The notes under the pieces are model-generated. The model was not told the DNA's origin. It saw only the letters and a list, made by a program, of their open reading frames with translations, and did no database searches. A DNA stretch of 64,000 nucleotides. Origin: Saccharum officinarum (lineage: Eukaryota > Streptophyta > Magnoliopsida > Poales > Poaceae). The stretch spans positions 7,405,831-7,469,830 of the forward strand of contig CM036231.1 in assembly GCA_020631735.1 (NCBI GenBank). The letters run 5' to 3'. Both the position numbers and the translations under genes were made by a program. This document shows positions 45,086 to 57,228 of this stretch, in pieces; the first letter of the stretch is position 1, and every line of letters starts with the position of its first letter.

Positions 45086-47784
45086 TTAAATGAGCTTCTT
45101 CTTCCGGAAGAACCCTTGAAGGTGCCACAACTGCAGCACAGAGACAGCAACGCAGACTCCCAGTGACAGGATGCTGAACCAGGCAACCCTTGAATTTGTT
45201 TTCTCGCTCACTGTTCGCATTTCCGCTTCCCTGTATCGATAACATTCAAGAATGCATCAGAACATGCACCAGCTGCAGATAATCTCCCTAACTAGGTTGC
45301 AATAGGATCAATATGACAACGACCTCCATGCAAAGAGTTCCATGCAGTGACCCTTTTTTTTTTTGCTGAAAAAGAGAGCAGAGAAGTTCATGTAAAAAAT
45401 AAAGAGACAGATAGCTTACCTTGCTTTGAGATACAGCAAGTTATGATGGATGGACTCAACTGCAGCTTCAAGTTTCCTAAGCTCTAGTTCTACGCCCTGA
45501 ACAAGGAATCCATATCGCAAATAGTCAGGAACCAAGAGCAAAGCATTACAGGAGTGCAGGTGGACTTCAATTAGACTGTATTTAGCCACACCTCAATTTT
45601 CTCTTTCTTAGCAATAGTATCCCAGTCCTTTGCAGCAATCCCTATCCTCCAATCAAGATTTAGAGATGTTCCTGATCCTTTCTCCACACTGTCTATCCAG
45701 AAACATGCAAGGTAGTTTCCAGCTTCTGTAGTTGTGAAAGCAAACTGACCCATTGTAGCATTTTCATTATGATGTACAGTATTTCCATAGGGTGATGTAA
45801 CCTAATAAACAAAAAAAAACATTTAGGGGTATTGAGGATATCAAAGGAAAAAAAAACTCTGACGCATTCAACAAGCTGCATTGATTAGATATGTTCAACA
45901 AGAATATGGACATGTCTGATGTCTCCATTATTACAAGATAAAATATGCAAGGGAAACCATTCCAGGAAGTCCCTTTCTCAGTGGAATCATGAATACCTAC
46001 CCACTTAAAAGACATACGTACAAGTTTTGAAAAATTCTCCAAAACTCCATACTTATAAATGAGGAGGTGACATGCATGCATATAAAATTTCAAGTCCAAC
46101 TCAATTTGTTTATTAGTATCAAATTGACAAATCATAGACAAATAGCGAAGAAAAAGACAAAAAGAGTACATGTCTGTATGTCTTTTCTTTCTCTGTGATT
46201 TGTCAATTTCATTACTCACAGATGAGGTTGAGTTTGATTATAAAAATGTTATATGCGAGCATGTTACTATCTCATCTACATGTATGGAGTTTCTGTGAAT
46301 TTTTAAAAAGCTTCTAATTATGTCTTTTTAGTGGGTCTTCACGATTCCACTGGGAAGGATTGTGCACTTAATATTTTTGCCATATGCAAATATAAACAAA
46401 ATAGAGACCAGACTCATACATGCTAAAGTTGCTTTCTGAAAATTAAGGCACTCTGAATCACATCGATCGTTTGTACATTCAAATTCTAATGTGATTCCTA
46501 CAAAACTAGAGTTAGGGGGAAAAAGATCCCTCTCTAAGCACACAGAACTTTCCTTACGATGCATTGTGGGATTAAAAAAAAACCAAAAAAAAACTGATCA
46601 CAGAAATCCAATAAAAATGCAAGGCTAGCATAGGATAACTAGATAAGACATATGAGCATCAGACTTGTTAATCTGTTCTTAAGTTGGCAGATATGGCTAC
46701 AGAAGTGCTGCTACCTATACTGCACCTTGTCACCTCGATCATCAAATCTTGTCTTCTGAAGTTTGTGAAATTTCTATATGGATCTGAAGTTCCCTAAAGG
46801 AATCAGCAATCGAGCAGGGTTCAGGGTGGGACTCCAGTCAGTTTTTTTAGTCTAGACTCTAGTAACACTATGCATTAACTCTTCTGATGTGCACAACACT
46901 CGGGTGTCGCAATAGCAAGCACAATCCAACATCTGTTGCACCTTAGTGTTATGTTCACCCCCTATTGCATTAGGGCTAGTAACTGGTATTATAAGAACTC
47001 GATTCCCAAGAGAGAATGGAAACCCAGCATAGCACATGGACGTTACTTGGGAGAGAGCCATCCAGCATAGGAATGCCCAAATTGAAGATTATCCCCATCT
47101 GAAGCAATGGCCAGGTGCAGTTTTGACTCACAAATCAATTTCCATAATGTCTCGAAACCATGAATTAGGTGATACTATGACCAGATTCATGATGAACTGC
47201 CGACTTGCAGATTTTCCCTTCTCGATAGATTCATATACAAAATTCACGCTGAGCTACTTAACACGAATTTGTAGCGAAAATGTCCCGTACTAGGTACTAG
47301 AACCTGTTTAATTCCTCCCTCCCTCCCTCCCTCCATCTCTCATAAGTGCTAGTTTTGACTCGCAGAAGCTCATCAGCCAACAATAAAATTGCAGGGCTTA
47401 ATTCGCACGGAAAGCTAGCGCAATCTAGCACCTGAGCTGCGTCCCGATTCGCCTAGACCGAGATCCCAGCACGCACCAGTTCACCGGCCCAGATCGAGAT
47501 CAAGCACGAGAATGAACGGGACGAAACCGCACGCCAAGGGCATCCGAGAGCGAATCGTCGACTCGTGGGGCGCGTACCTTGACGGCGACGGTGGGGTGCG
47601 AGCTGGGGTGGGACTCGTACATGATCGAGTAGTCGGCGAGCACCACGACGTTGGGCTGGATCTCCTCGGAGACGCACTTGGTCCCCGACGGCGGCAGCTC
47701 GAGCCACACGGCCTCCGCCGCCGGTAGGAGCAGCACCACCGCCGCCACGGCCAGCAGCAGCGCCGGAAAGACCGACGCCGCCAT
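45086..47784 (-). CDS. p24-delta family transmembrane cargo receptor (emp24/gp25L)
   Basis: p24 proteins cycle between ER and Golgi, bind cargo in the lumen and recruit COPI and COPII coats. Exons: 47784-47578, 45801-45592, 45496-45420, 45230-45086, with GT/AG borders and joined phases, giving 212 residues. A signal peptide spans residues 1-25. The GOLD domain follows, with Cys37 and Cys102 as the expected disulfide pair and a possible N-glycan site at Asn83. A coiled-coil segment ([17 protein letters not shown]) precedes a membrane helix at about 180-202. The cytosolic tail has a di-phenylalanine (205-206) and ends KKLI, a dilysine COPI signal, which places it in the delta subfamily. Nothing appears broken. 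Confidence 0.95.
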
Positions 47785-48285
47785 CCCCGCCGGCCGATCT
47801 GGACGCGGGCGTCTCTCTCTGCCTCTCTCTCTCTCTCCCGGTCGCGGTGGAGTTGTGGGAGCTTGGACTTGCACGACGCGAGACGCGCGAGCAATGGCTT
47901 GCAGGATAGGCTGGGGAACTTGGGATGGGGATGGTCGGGATTTTCAATTTCGTGCTTTTCTGGAGGTCTGCGTACACGGTACACCGTATATCACCGTAAC
48001 ATGAAGAAATTCCCTTGGCGGTGGGGCCCGCGGTCACGGGTTAAGAGAAGCGCTCGTTTTTTTTTTTTTTTTTGACGTAGTGAGTCGTGACTCGCGATTC
48101 GTGAAGCGACGTGGATTGGGAGCATTTGGGCCAGATTATGTGGAATAGAGTATTTGGGCTAGATTGGGCCCGAAGAACACGGCAAGGAAGAGCGGAAGAC
48201 GATCCTCTTTTGCATATATGAGAAAAAGAAATCAATTTTAACTCTGTAGTTTGATTTTTCTTCAAACTCTCAAAATCGTTCAATT
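47785..48285 (-). promoter_or_regulatory. Promoter region and leader of the p24 gene
   Basis: A CT-repeat-rich leader (GA/CT tract near 47812-47838) directly precedes the start codon on the minus strand. No clear TATA box is visible. A long poly-T run lies at about 48058-48073. Confidence 0.4.
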
Positions 48286-48702
48286 GAGCATCTCCAACAG
48301 TATCTAAAAAAATACTCCCAAAAACAGGTTTTCTAACCTTTGCAAAATATATTGGGAGACATAAAAATCTACGACTCTAGCAGTTTCAAAACCTCATGTA
48401 GAAGTTAATTTTACATCAGGAATCCTAAACAATTTCTAAATCGCTCTGACCACTTTTATACTTTATTATTTCTCCCTTGTACATTTGCATCATAAATCAT
48501 GTCCTACTTTTTTTCTTCCCCACCTCCTTCCACCTTAGATTGGGCGACGATACGCAGGCGTAACTTTACACATGTGGGGGTGTTTTTTTACAAGTGCCAA
48601 AAGATTAGGAGGTAGATTTAGGAGTTGTTGGAGATGAGTTTTTTTCAATCTTGCCAAAATTTCTGGATTGAGAGACTCTTTAAGGTACTCTTGGAGATGC
48701 TC
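48286..48702. mobile_element. MITE with GAGCATCTCCAA ends
   Basis: The left end GAGCATCTCCAACAG and the right end CTCTTGGAGATGCTC are inverses with few mismatches, and the second half mirrors the first (TCCCAAAAAC and related blocks). It lies upstream of the p24 gene and has no coding capacity. Confidence 0.75.
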
Positions 48703-48770
48703 TTACCTCCCTGCCGTGGACAAGTTTTAAAGATGGTTCGTCTTATTTATTGCGGTAATGCTTCAGTCAA

Positions 48771-49985
48771 GGCGTCCGTCCACCCGGACGCTCCTTGACG
48801 GGCCTACAAGCTACTGCTACCGGTCTAACCGGCCTGTCTACTCTCTACTCTCTACGTCTCATCATTATTGTCAAAAATATCTCTCCACTCCGCTCGCCCA
48901 TCACGTGCTTTCACAGCACTGTGCGCCCATCCGCTCGCCCCAATCCACATCATTGCCACGGCCATGCCCTCACGTGTGCCCTATCCCACGCCGCGTCGTG
49001 CTAGTCTTCCTCCCAACCGCGGCCATCTCCCGCGCGTGCACCCATCATACGACGCGCTGCCCACTCTGCCTCGCCGTGTGGCCATCCACCGCCACGCCGC
49101 CCACTCTGCCTCTCTGCCGCGGCCATGCACCGCCGTGTCGCCCCACTCCACCTTGTTGCCACGGCCATCCAGCGCTGCGCCCCACTCCACACTAGCCTGT
49201 CGTGGTCACAGCGTGCACCGCGCCCCACCATCCCGACGCCACTAAGCGAAGGTCGTCAACGACCGGGACATCGTCTCCCATGGTTGACCGAAAACACCAT
49301 GACACGAAGAAGCACATGTTGCAAGCGTACGTTTGTTTCAGATGTTTCAGGGGTATGTTACAAGTGTTGCATATGGACGTTGCAAAAATAGATCGGGATG
49401 TTGCACATGTTGCAATAGCTATACACGTATGTTTCAAGCGTTTGTTCAAAATGCTTTATTTATTTTCAGACGTATGTTGCAAGTGTTTTATCGGAATATT
49501 GCATATGTGTTTCACATGTTGCAAGCATTTGTTCAAAATGTTTCATCTATTTTAGACGCATGTTGCAAGTGTTTTATCTATATGTTGCATATATCTCACA
49601 CAGATGTTGCATGCGTTTGTTTCAAATGTTTTATCTGTTTCAGACGTATGTTGCAGCAAGTTTTTTTTGAGTGTCACAAGTGTTTTCATGTTTCTAGAGT
49701 TGAATGGGACGACCAGACTTACACGGCGCACATCCGCAGGCTAGGGTGTGACCGCGATACGGAGAAGGCGTAGGCGGTCCCCGCGTGCGTGATACGGAGC
49801 GGGGCACAGGCGGTCCCTGCCTGCACGCGGGATGTGGAGCGGAAGTGTGCAGTCCTGTGTGTGAGTGGGTGGTGCAGGTAGGGTGAGGCATTCGGGCACG
49901 AGAAACGAAGGAGTACGTGGGAAACGGAGATGCACGCGACACAAGGTGCAGCGTCCGAACGCATGCATTCATCCGGATGTTCGTA
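48771..49985 (-). mobile_element. TTGCA-rich non-autonomous element, copy 2
   Basis: It starts near GGCGTCCGTCCACCCGGACGC and ends near GCGTCCGAACGCATGC...ATCCGGATG, which are similar in inverse. A GC-rich block with degenerate tandem units of about 45 bp (containing GCCACGGCCATCC-like motifs) fills 48960-49230. Reverse-oriented TTGCAAGTGTTT/TGTTTCA repeats fill 49310-49690. It matches copy 1 at 39727-40610 in reverse. No transposase was seen. Confidence 0.5.
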
Positions 49986-50252
49986 TGCTAGCATCTCTCT
50001 ATTGTTATCTCTTCTCTTCTCTACACCTAAAAAGGTTCAGTGATACCAAATACCATCTACCCGTATTGTGCACCCAGTCCACCACACATGTACGAATCCG
50101 ATGTCCATACGAATGTCCCACCGCGTCCTACCTGGTTCGATATGAAGACCGGATCCACGTGCCCACGTCCGATACGAAATCATCATAGCTAAATGAAAAT
50201 TCGTGGCCCCGATGCAACACACGGGCATATGTCTGGTACATATAAATTTCTT

Positions 50253-50812
50253 GTAAGATTTTTGAACCACAAAATGTCTCTAAGCTTATAAAAAATTCAA
50301 GAAAAAACTAGAGATAGACGGGGACACGATAAACCAAAATAAAATATTTAGAGCTCATGAAAAATATCTCTAGAAGCTAAAAAATAGATTTAGCTCTTAA
50401 AAAATAGGGATTTTTTTTTGAAAAAAACCAAACATTATAATCTATGTCTAAACAAATTTTAAAAATTGTCGACATAAAAATATGAGATAACACAATCATT
50501 AATGCACCATTCATTAAAGATAAATGCATGCATTCAGACTATCATTTGTGTCGGTTGTGTCTTATGCTTTTGTTACGAGCAATTTTTTTAAAATACATTT
50601 AGACATCAATTTGAATATTTTGGTAATTTTATATATATTTTTGAATATTTTCTCATGTATCTATACCTAAATCTAATTTTTGGATCATTCTAGAGATATT
50701 TTAACAAGCTCTAAATATTTTATTTGTATTTGTATATTTCAATCTATCTCTAGGATTTTATAATAGTTTTTAGAAGCGTATAGACATTTTTTATATGGCT
50801 TAAAAACCTTAT
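50253..50812. mobile_element. Foldback / MITE-like long inverted repeat
   Basis: The left arm at about 50253-50410 and the right arm at about 50665-50812 are inverse over more than 100 bp with mismatches. Shared blocks include AAAATGTCT, CTAGAGATAGA, AATAAAATATTTAGAGCT and ATATCTCTAGA. The loop is AT-rich. No coding capacity and no clear target duplication. Confidence 0.7.
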
Positions 50813-51260
50813 CGAATATGGGGCTCTAGTGCTGCACCGACCTGGCTAATGGGTAAGCCAAATCATTGCTTAAAAAAAATCGTAGGTCAGTCCCATTCTT
50901 CTCCCTAAAGAAAGAAAAGCTGCTAGCCTAGAAGTGGAGAAGAGCGCATGAGCGATCAGCCATTCCGATTACAATCACGCGCATCAGGTGCATCTTCGTT
51001 TTTACCAGAGAGCGATCGGCCACTCGGTTCCTTCCTCTCATCACAAAATGGATGATGAATATCCAAAAGCCTGGAAAACGAAACAAAAAGTCCAGAAACC
51101 AACGCGCGCGATGAAAGGTACGAACGAGATGGCTGCATGTTTCGTTCATGTGTGGTGGACCATGTTTCACCAAGCTCGGGCGAACAGCCGGCCCTTCCGA
51201 GAGTGACCTTGGACCATGTTTCGTTCATATCTCACCGACGTAAGCACCTAGCAAAGGTTA

Positions 51261-51389
51261 CGTTCGGCTGGCTGTTTTTTTTTCTGATACTGATACTGAT
51301 GCTGATTTGCTGTGAGAAAAAACATTGTTCTATGGCTAATTGATTTTAGCTGATAAGCTCAAGCGATCAAAGCAGATACAGCCAGCCGG
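51261..51389. mobile_element. Short MITE with CGTTCGGCTGGCTG ends
   Basis: The left end CGTTCGGCTGGCTG and right end CAGCCAGCCG are inverses. It is of the same family as 44760-44908, although the interior differs. Confidence 0.75.
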
Positions 51390-51479
51390 GCCATGCGTTC
51401 AGAGTCCGGCCTATGTTTGATTTTTTTCCCTTTTGGCTGGGGATGGCAGCTTTTAGCTAGGTCGTGCGATCCTGCCCGA

Positions 51480-52291
51480 CAGGGCCGGCTCTAAGGAGAG
51501 GGCAGGCAGTGCAACGCCGGGGCCTAAAGAGCTAGGGGGCCCAAAACCATATAGGTAATTAGTACATATAATTTTCTATTTGGCATAATAAACATTTAAA
51601 GGCCCATCATAAACCAGCCCAAGCCGTAGGTATCTCTTCCTTCCAGTCCTATTCTACGTAACCTGATCCATTGAGCGGAGCACAAGCAAAGTTTCATTTG
51701 ATCATTTCCTGTCACCGCCCATCGACGCGCTATCCTGCCTGAGGAGATAAGACGCCGACGCCCATCCAATTCGCTCCTCAGTCCTCACCCGGCGACTGGC
51801 AAGCGACCACGGCAAGGACGTCGATCCGATTCGCTCTTCACAGTAAGCAACACCAACACACCGATAGATTAGTATTTTCCAATTTATTTATTTGTCTAGG
51901 GTTATAAATTTCTAATTCGATGTATTTATTTGAATATGATAAATGTTGCCTAAGAAGCATTTGTCGGGTGCTCAGAAAAGAAAAAAAAAAGAAAACATGA
52001 AGAAGGATATTTTAGACGATATTAATCTTGATTCTGTTCTTGAAGATTTTGCATCAAGAAATGCTAGAAGACGGTTTTTTATAAGGCACTGAAGCATTAT
52101 ATTTTTATTCTAGGTAATCATAATGGTTACTGTTTCTAGTTTTTTGTTACACTATTGTTATGTTTTATGAGCTATACATATATTGCAAAGTAATTTTTAT
52201 TATTCGCACTATATACTGTAATTTTGATATTAAAAATTAGTTTAACGGACCCTTATCTTCTAAGGACCCTTAATATTTAGAGCCGGCCCTG
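51480..52291 (+). mobile_element. hAT element, internal-deletion derivative (812 bp)
   Basis: The left end CAGGGCCGGCTCTAAG and right end TTAGAGCCGGCCCTG are inverted. A perfect 8-bp target duplication CTGCCCGA lies at 51472-51479 and 52292-52299. The interior keeps only a 49-codon transposase relic. The clean duplication shows that the complete element moved as a unit. Confidence 0.94.
51943..52092 (+). pseudogene. hAT transposase relic: N-terminus joined to C-terminus
   Basis: A 49-codon frame starts with ATG. The first part (KKHLSGAQKRKKK) is like the start of plant ZMYM1-like hAT transposases. The second part (DSVLEDFASRNARRRFF) resembles their extreme C-terminus after the dimerisation domain. 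The DNA-binding, catalytic and dimerisation parts are missing, which suggests a single large internal deletion. It cannot encode an active transposase. Confidence 0.65.
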
Positions 52292-52299
52292 CTGCCCGA

Positions 52300-53605
52300 G
52301 TGCCCGGACATGCATGATGCGTCTGTGCGCACTTTGCCTCGCAGATTGCTGGGAACGGACGGACGGCCCGGTCCATGGATGGATCATGCAATGTTGAGCG
52401 TCAATTGGCCAAACCGGGAGTTTGAGAGTTTCTCGAGCTCTCCGTCCTCAGGAGTCAGGAGTCCAGCAGGGAAAAAAAAGGTCATATAGGAGCAAAGCGA
52501 GAGAAACGACAACCAAAATTTCAGGGGTGGAGCTTCAGTACTGCAGCTTATGTTGCAATAGTTATTATTCATATGGCAAGTTTGTTATTATATTGTAAAT
52601 AGCATTTGTACAAGTTTTGAAGCACCTTCGACCATGCTTTTAGCATTTGACCTTTTGTTTTTCTAAATGAGTGGAAATAGAAAGATGTTTCATAGTTGTT
52701 TTAGAGAGATAGAGAGAGGGAATATGTTTTATAATTATTTCAACCAAACAGATTACATCTTTTTTTACAACACATAGTTCACAACATATTTTTCACAGCT
52801 CATAGTCGAACCAAATAAACCCTTAATCAAAATCTCAGGTGGGACTAAGACTTTAATGCACCCTATCATATGAGCTTCAAAATATATTTGATTTTAATTG
52901 AATAGAAATGGGTCAAGCCCTAAAATCCAACAAAATCTTTACCGTAGATGTAACCGATGAGATCCTTGTCAACTTTATCATTGGACCCTCCCTGCACTGA
53001 GATCCTTGTCGGCTTTATCTTTGGTCGCCTCCTGTACTCCTTTGATACTTCCTCAGCCCACAAAAGAATATAACTACGAAATTTATGATAGAACAAGTCA
53101 AACTAGTTTATATTTGACCTAGTCTACAATGTGTATTATTAATATTTGTGCTCCAATACAATTTACTAAGAAAATTTAAATTGTACAAAGATATATAAAA
53201 GATAATAGCATTATACCATCCTAACACAGGGTACCGTTACCCTGTAAGCACCGGACCGGGCCTTTCGACCTGTGCTTTGATCATAGGACAGACGAGAGGT
53301 GGATGCTACTCGAACGCTCTTACCCTATTAGACAGAGGCCTTTCGCTCCCGCCCCCAATTATTCTGGGCTAAGACCTAAGAGTGATCAATACGACGTACT
53401 ATTCACCGGTTAGCACATGCTACCTACTTCCGTTCAGCCTATATTATATTTATTATTACACGAAAGTTTCTATGATTAGAGAAAGAGGGAGACCAACTGG
53501 GAGTATATTTGTCCTACACAGGACTACAGGAGGCAGAGGCAAAACCACAAATGCCGGGTTGAAGCAGGCCGGATTGTTTGTCCGATCAGTGTCAACAGGC
53601 ACTGA
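52300..53605. other. Intergenic, no gene; small direct duplication
   Basis: Nothing coding is seen. An imperfect 40-bp tandem duplication starting TGAGATCCTTGTC lies at 52958-52997 and 52998-53037. Near 53226-53245 ACAGGGTA...TACCCTGT forms a short perfect inverted repeat. The right part of a Tourist-like MITE may end near 52821. Confidence 0.5.
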
Positions 53606-53849
53606 GGGTGTGCTCACTTCGTGAAAAGTAGGTGAAAAGTTACTGTAGCATCTTTCGTTGTTATTTGGCAAAATTTATCCAATCATAAACTAACTAGGCT
53701 CAAAAGATTCGTCCCGACATTTACAGATAAACTATGTAATTAGTTATATTTTTTACCTACATTTAATGCTCCATGCATGCGTCGAAAGATTTGATGTGAT
53801 GGATGGAAGATGAAATATTTTGGGTTGGGATGGGGAAGTGAACACACCC
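53606..53849. mobile_element. MITE with GGGTGTGCTCACTTC ends
   Basis: The left end GGGTGTGCTCACTTC and right end GAAGTGAACACACCC are inverses with one mismatch. The interior carries the grass MITE blocks GATTCGTCCCGACATTTACA and GTAATTAGTTA. It lies 3' of the WAT1-related gene, 244 bp long. Confidence 0.82.
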
Positions 53850-54353
53850 TTAAGCCAATAAAGCCACGAATTATGCGCGTAGCGTTCAGAAGGCGGAAGC
53901 AAAGCTGATGGAGTGATGGTGACGTCTGTACTACGTTGCAGATTCGAAGCGGCTGCAGCGCCCGCTTTGGATATACGATCGGATTCTCGATGGAACGGGG
54001 CGGCGATCGAACGCATCAACTGGACAACTGATCTGATGAGAATCAAATGCATGCAGTTCACTGCAGACTAGAATAATTCTCTTCTTCTCGCACAAACTAA
54101 ACAAAGATTGTAGTATTAGTGGTGGTGGCCCAGCAGAGCAGAGCAACGACGACGAGAGCTACATCAAATCAAAATTAAAGTCGTTAACGCAACGATCGGC
54201 ATCGGTAGTCGCCGTCTCTACGAGAGCAGAGCAACCCAATTAAGTTCCTTCAGGATCATACAGGCTTACAACCACTGGATGGCAGTGCACTACTAGTATG
54301 CGGGTGAACAGTCCGAAGGAGTGGTCATGCATCATGGAGCTCGATCCGCGTCG

Positions 54354-56111
54354 TCAGTGAACGCACTTGGACACAGACGGCGGCGGCGGTGTCTCGACGC
54401 CGGCGGCGACATGGTGGCCGCTGAGCGCGGCGTGCTTGCCGTAACCGCTGTTGCCGTTGGCCGTGGGAGCCGAGGTCAGGGGCAGCTCGGCGACGGGCTT
54501 GCCGTTGCCGAGGTGGTCCTTGCTCTTGCCCCAGATGAGGCAGTAGAGCCCCACCACTATGATCACCGCGCCAATCACGCTGTAGCCACAAGGGCCGGAA
54601 AGAAAGAATCGGAGTTAATTAATCGGCAAGTGCTCGAAAAGTGAAGTCACTCGATCGATCGATCGATCAGTGAACCTCAGCTACTCGTATTAGAATAGAT
54701 TACCTTCCGAGGGTGGTCTCCTCTTTGAGTATGGTGGAGCCCAGGACGGTGGTGATGATCATGCACAGGGGCTGGAACGCCGTCACGAACACCGGGCCGC
54801 GCGCCTGCGTCACGACCCCCTGCACGTAGAAGGCCACGCCGGAGCACACGATCCCCTGGAACCGCCGCCAGCAGATTAGCTAGCAGGTTAGTTTAGCTAG
54901 CTCGTCGTACGTGGAATCGCGTTACTGTGACGAAAGAAATTAAAGATTACTGGACAGCAGCTAGTTTAGTGAGGTAAGGATGGATTACGGAGTAGACGGC
55001 GGTGAAGAGGCGGGTGTCGAAGCCGATGACCCAGGCGCTCATGTCGTGGCGCTCCGCCACCAGCGCCACCCCGCCGGTCAGCACAGAGCCCAGGAAGCAG
55101 ATCAGCGTCGCCAGCGTCAGCTCCGCAGGGTAGCTCTGCAGCGTGTTCGACTGCACGGAACGCGATCGCATTCACAGGGTTGCTGTTAGTGTTAGCGCCT
55201 GATGCCTGCCTCTCCTTAATCACGCAATGCATCATGGCGTCAGTGCGCGCGCGGTGGCCGTGTCGTGCTCGACTGCTCCTACCTGGAGGATGAAGAAGCC
55301 GGACCAGCACAGGCAGCTGCCAATAATCATGACGGTGCCGTTGAGCCAGGAGGCGCTGCTCTGGCTCTCCGCCGCCGCCGCAGCGGCGCCGGCGTGGTGG
55401 TGGCCCGCGGACCACGGGAACGGCACCACGGGGCCGTGGTAGAGGATCATCAGCACGGCGCCGGCGACGGTGCAGACTGTGCCGACGACCTTGGCCTGGC
55501 TGCGGAGGCTCCGGAGCCTCAGCTTCTCCATCCTCATGACGAGGGCCATCAGGAACGTGATGGCCGGGAGGATGTTGACGAGGGCCGAGGCGAAGGTGGC
55601 GGAGGTCAGCTTCGCGCCGATGTAGTACATGTTCTGGTCCAGCACAGGCCTGAAACGCATGAATAATGCACGTTAGCAGAGCAGCAGATTTTCCTCTGTG
55701 CTGTTCGCTGCAGGTTGCAAGCATGGCGGCAGCCGGGACACATACTCGAGCACGGCAAGCCCCATGATCTTGAGGAAGATGCGCGGCGTCATCTTGGGCC
55801 TCACTCCCCTGCAATTAACGAAATAACACCACCATCTATGAATTGGCAACACGACGACGACATTACGAGAAACTAAAGAACCTACGTACGGTTATGCACC
55901 ATGATTGCTAGTGGTATGTACCTCTCGAAGATGAGGGCGAAGGGGCCATGACGACGGTGGCGACGAGGTTGCGGTAGACGACGAGGACGAAGTGGTTCAT
56001 GCCGCGCTTGAGGGAGGCGACGGAGACGATGTACATCCCGGAGAAGCCCACCTGCAGCAGCACCATCGCCAGGTACGGCTTCACGTCGTTCATCAGCTTC
56101 CCCACGCCCAT
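54354..56111 (-). pseudogene. WAT1-related transporter (EamA/DMT), frameshifted in exon 1
   Basis: Plant WAT1-related proteins are 10-helix EamA-type carriers; WAT1 itself exports auxin from the vacuole, but the substrate here is unknown. Exons: 56111-55922, 55808-55746, 55649-55283, 55150-54989, 54855-54704, 54579-54354, all GT/AG. Exons 2-6 keep a clean frame. Typical blocks are present: YLAMVLLQVGFSGMYIVSVA, LDQNMYYIGAKLTSATFASA, PVFVTAFQPL and the repeated GAVIIVVGLYCLIWGKSK end. Exon 1 is one base short near 55941: an expected PFALIFE-type end after VVMAP is read in the wrong frame (PSPSSSRG). The unshifted length would be about 386 residues. This is either a true null allele or a sequencing error in a C run. 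Confidence 0.88.
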
Positions 56112-56269
56112 GGCTGCTCCTGAGGTCCCCCGGCCGGCCCCTGCACGTACGCCTGATTACTAGATAGTGATGAGGACGGAGGCAGCGGAGCAGTGGCCAG
56201 TAGCTAGAGCTAGCTCACTTGTTGTGCTCCTCTGCTCCACGGCGAGGAAGACAGCTCGCTGAACTGCCG

Positions 56270-56276
56270 GTTTTAT
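56270..56276 (-). promoter_or_regulatory. TATA box of the WAT1-related gene
   Basis: TATAAAA is read on the minus strand about 160 bp upstream of the ATG at 56109-56111. Spacing allows a 5' leader of about 130 bases. Confidence 0.6.
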
Positions 56277-57228
56277 AGGCATGCGCGAGCGCGCGGCACA
56301 CGTCAGGTCAACGTCGTCCCATGCATGCATGGCCCGCGCGACGTCACGGACGCAGTTGCAGGTTGCAGCATACCCCTACACTCTTGACTGTTCCAGCAAG
56401 GCCATTTTCCGCAGCACATCGATATCGGGTGCTCGCCACCAGCTAGCTCAAAAAAAGAAAAGATAATTACGTGCTCCCCATCGCAGGCAGACGAAAGTTC
56501 ACGTCTCTATATTTGCGTATGTGATGTTAACACGTGAATAGACGAGGTCTTTGCGCTAAAATACCCCAAGCAAGCACACAAGCATGTTTAGGTCATTAGG
56601 TGCAACTCGCAGAGGCGCGTGTTGTAACGCCTCTGTGAATACCGGCGTGTATGCACGGTCTCAGAAACTAGCTTGTCCGATTTTGACAGGCTCAAACCAA
56701 AGAGAGCTCGTATAAGAGGGACTCCGCTAGGACTAGAGTCTAGAGGTGGGACTTGGGCCGTGCCGTGGGCACGGCACGGCCCTCTCGTGCTTCGTGCCGC
56801 TTTGGGTCGTGTCCTCTAGGCACGAGAAGCATATCGGGCCGTGCCGATATGGCACGGTGAATATTTTCTTCGGCCCAAGCACGGCCCGTGGCACGCTGGC
56901 ACGCCTTCGGGTCGTGCCGGCCCAAGCACGACCCTCAAAATATCTTTGCTAGTTTTCTTTTTCCACTCATGAGATAATATATATATATATTTTTTGTGTG
57001 TAGTATTTTAATAAAGTTTAATGATTTTCATAATCTATTCCAGAATTACATAAGAAGTAGTATAGTAAATGCTAAAAAAATATATTGTATAGTTGTAGAA
57101 GTGTCTACGTGCCATTTTCGTGCCGTGCCGGCCCAAGCACGGCCCAAGATGCGGGCCGGGCCATGTAGCCCGCCGTGCCGAGATTATGGGCACGGCACGG
57201 CCCTCGTGTTCGTGTCGTGCCGGCACGG

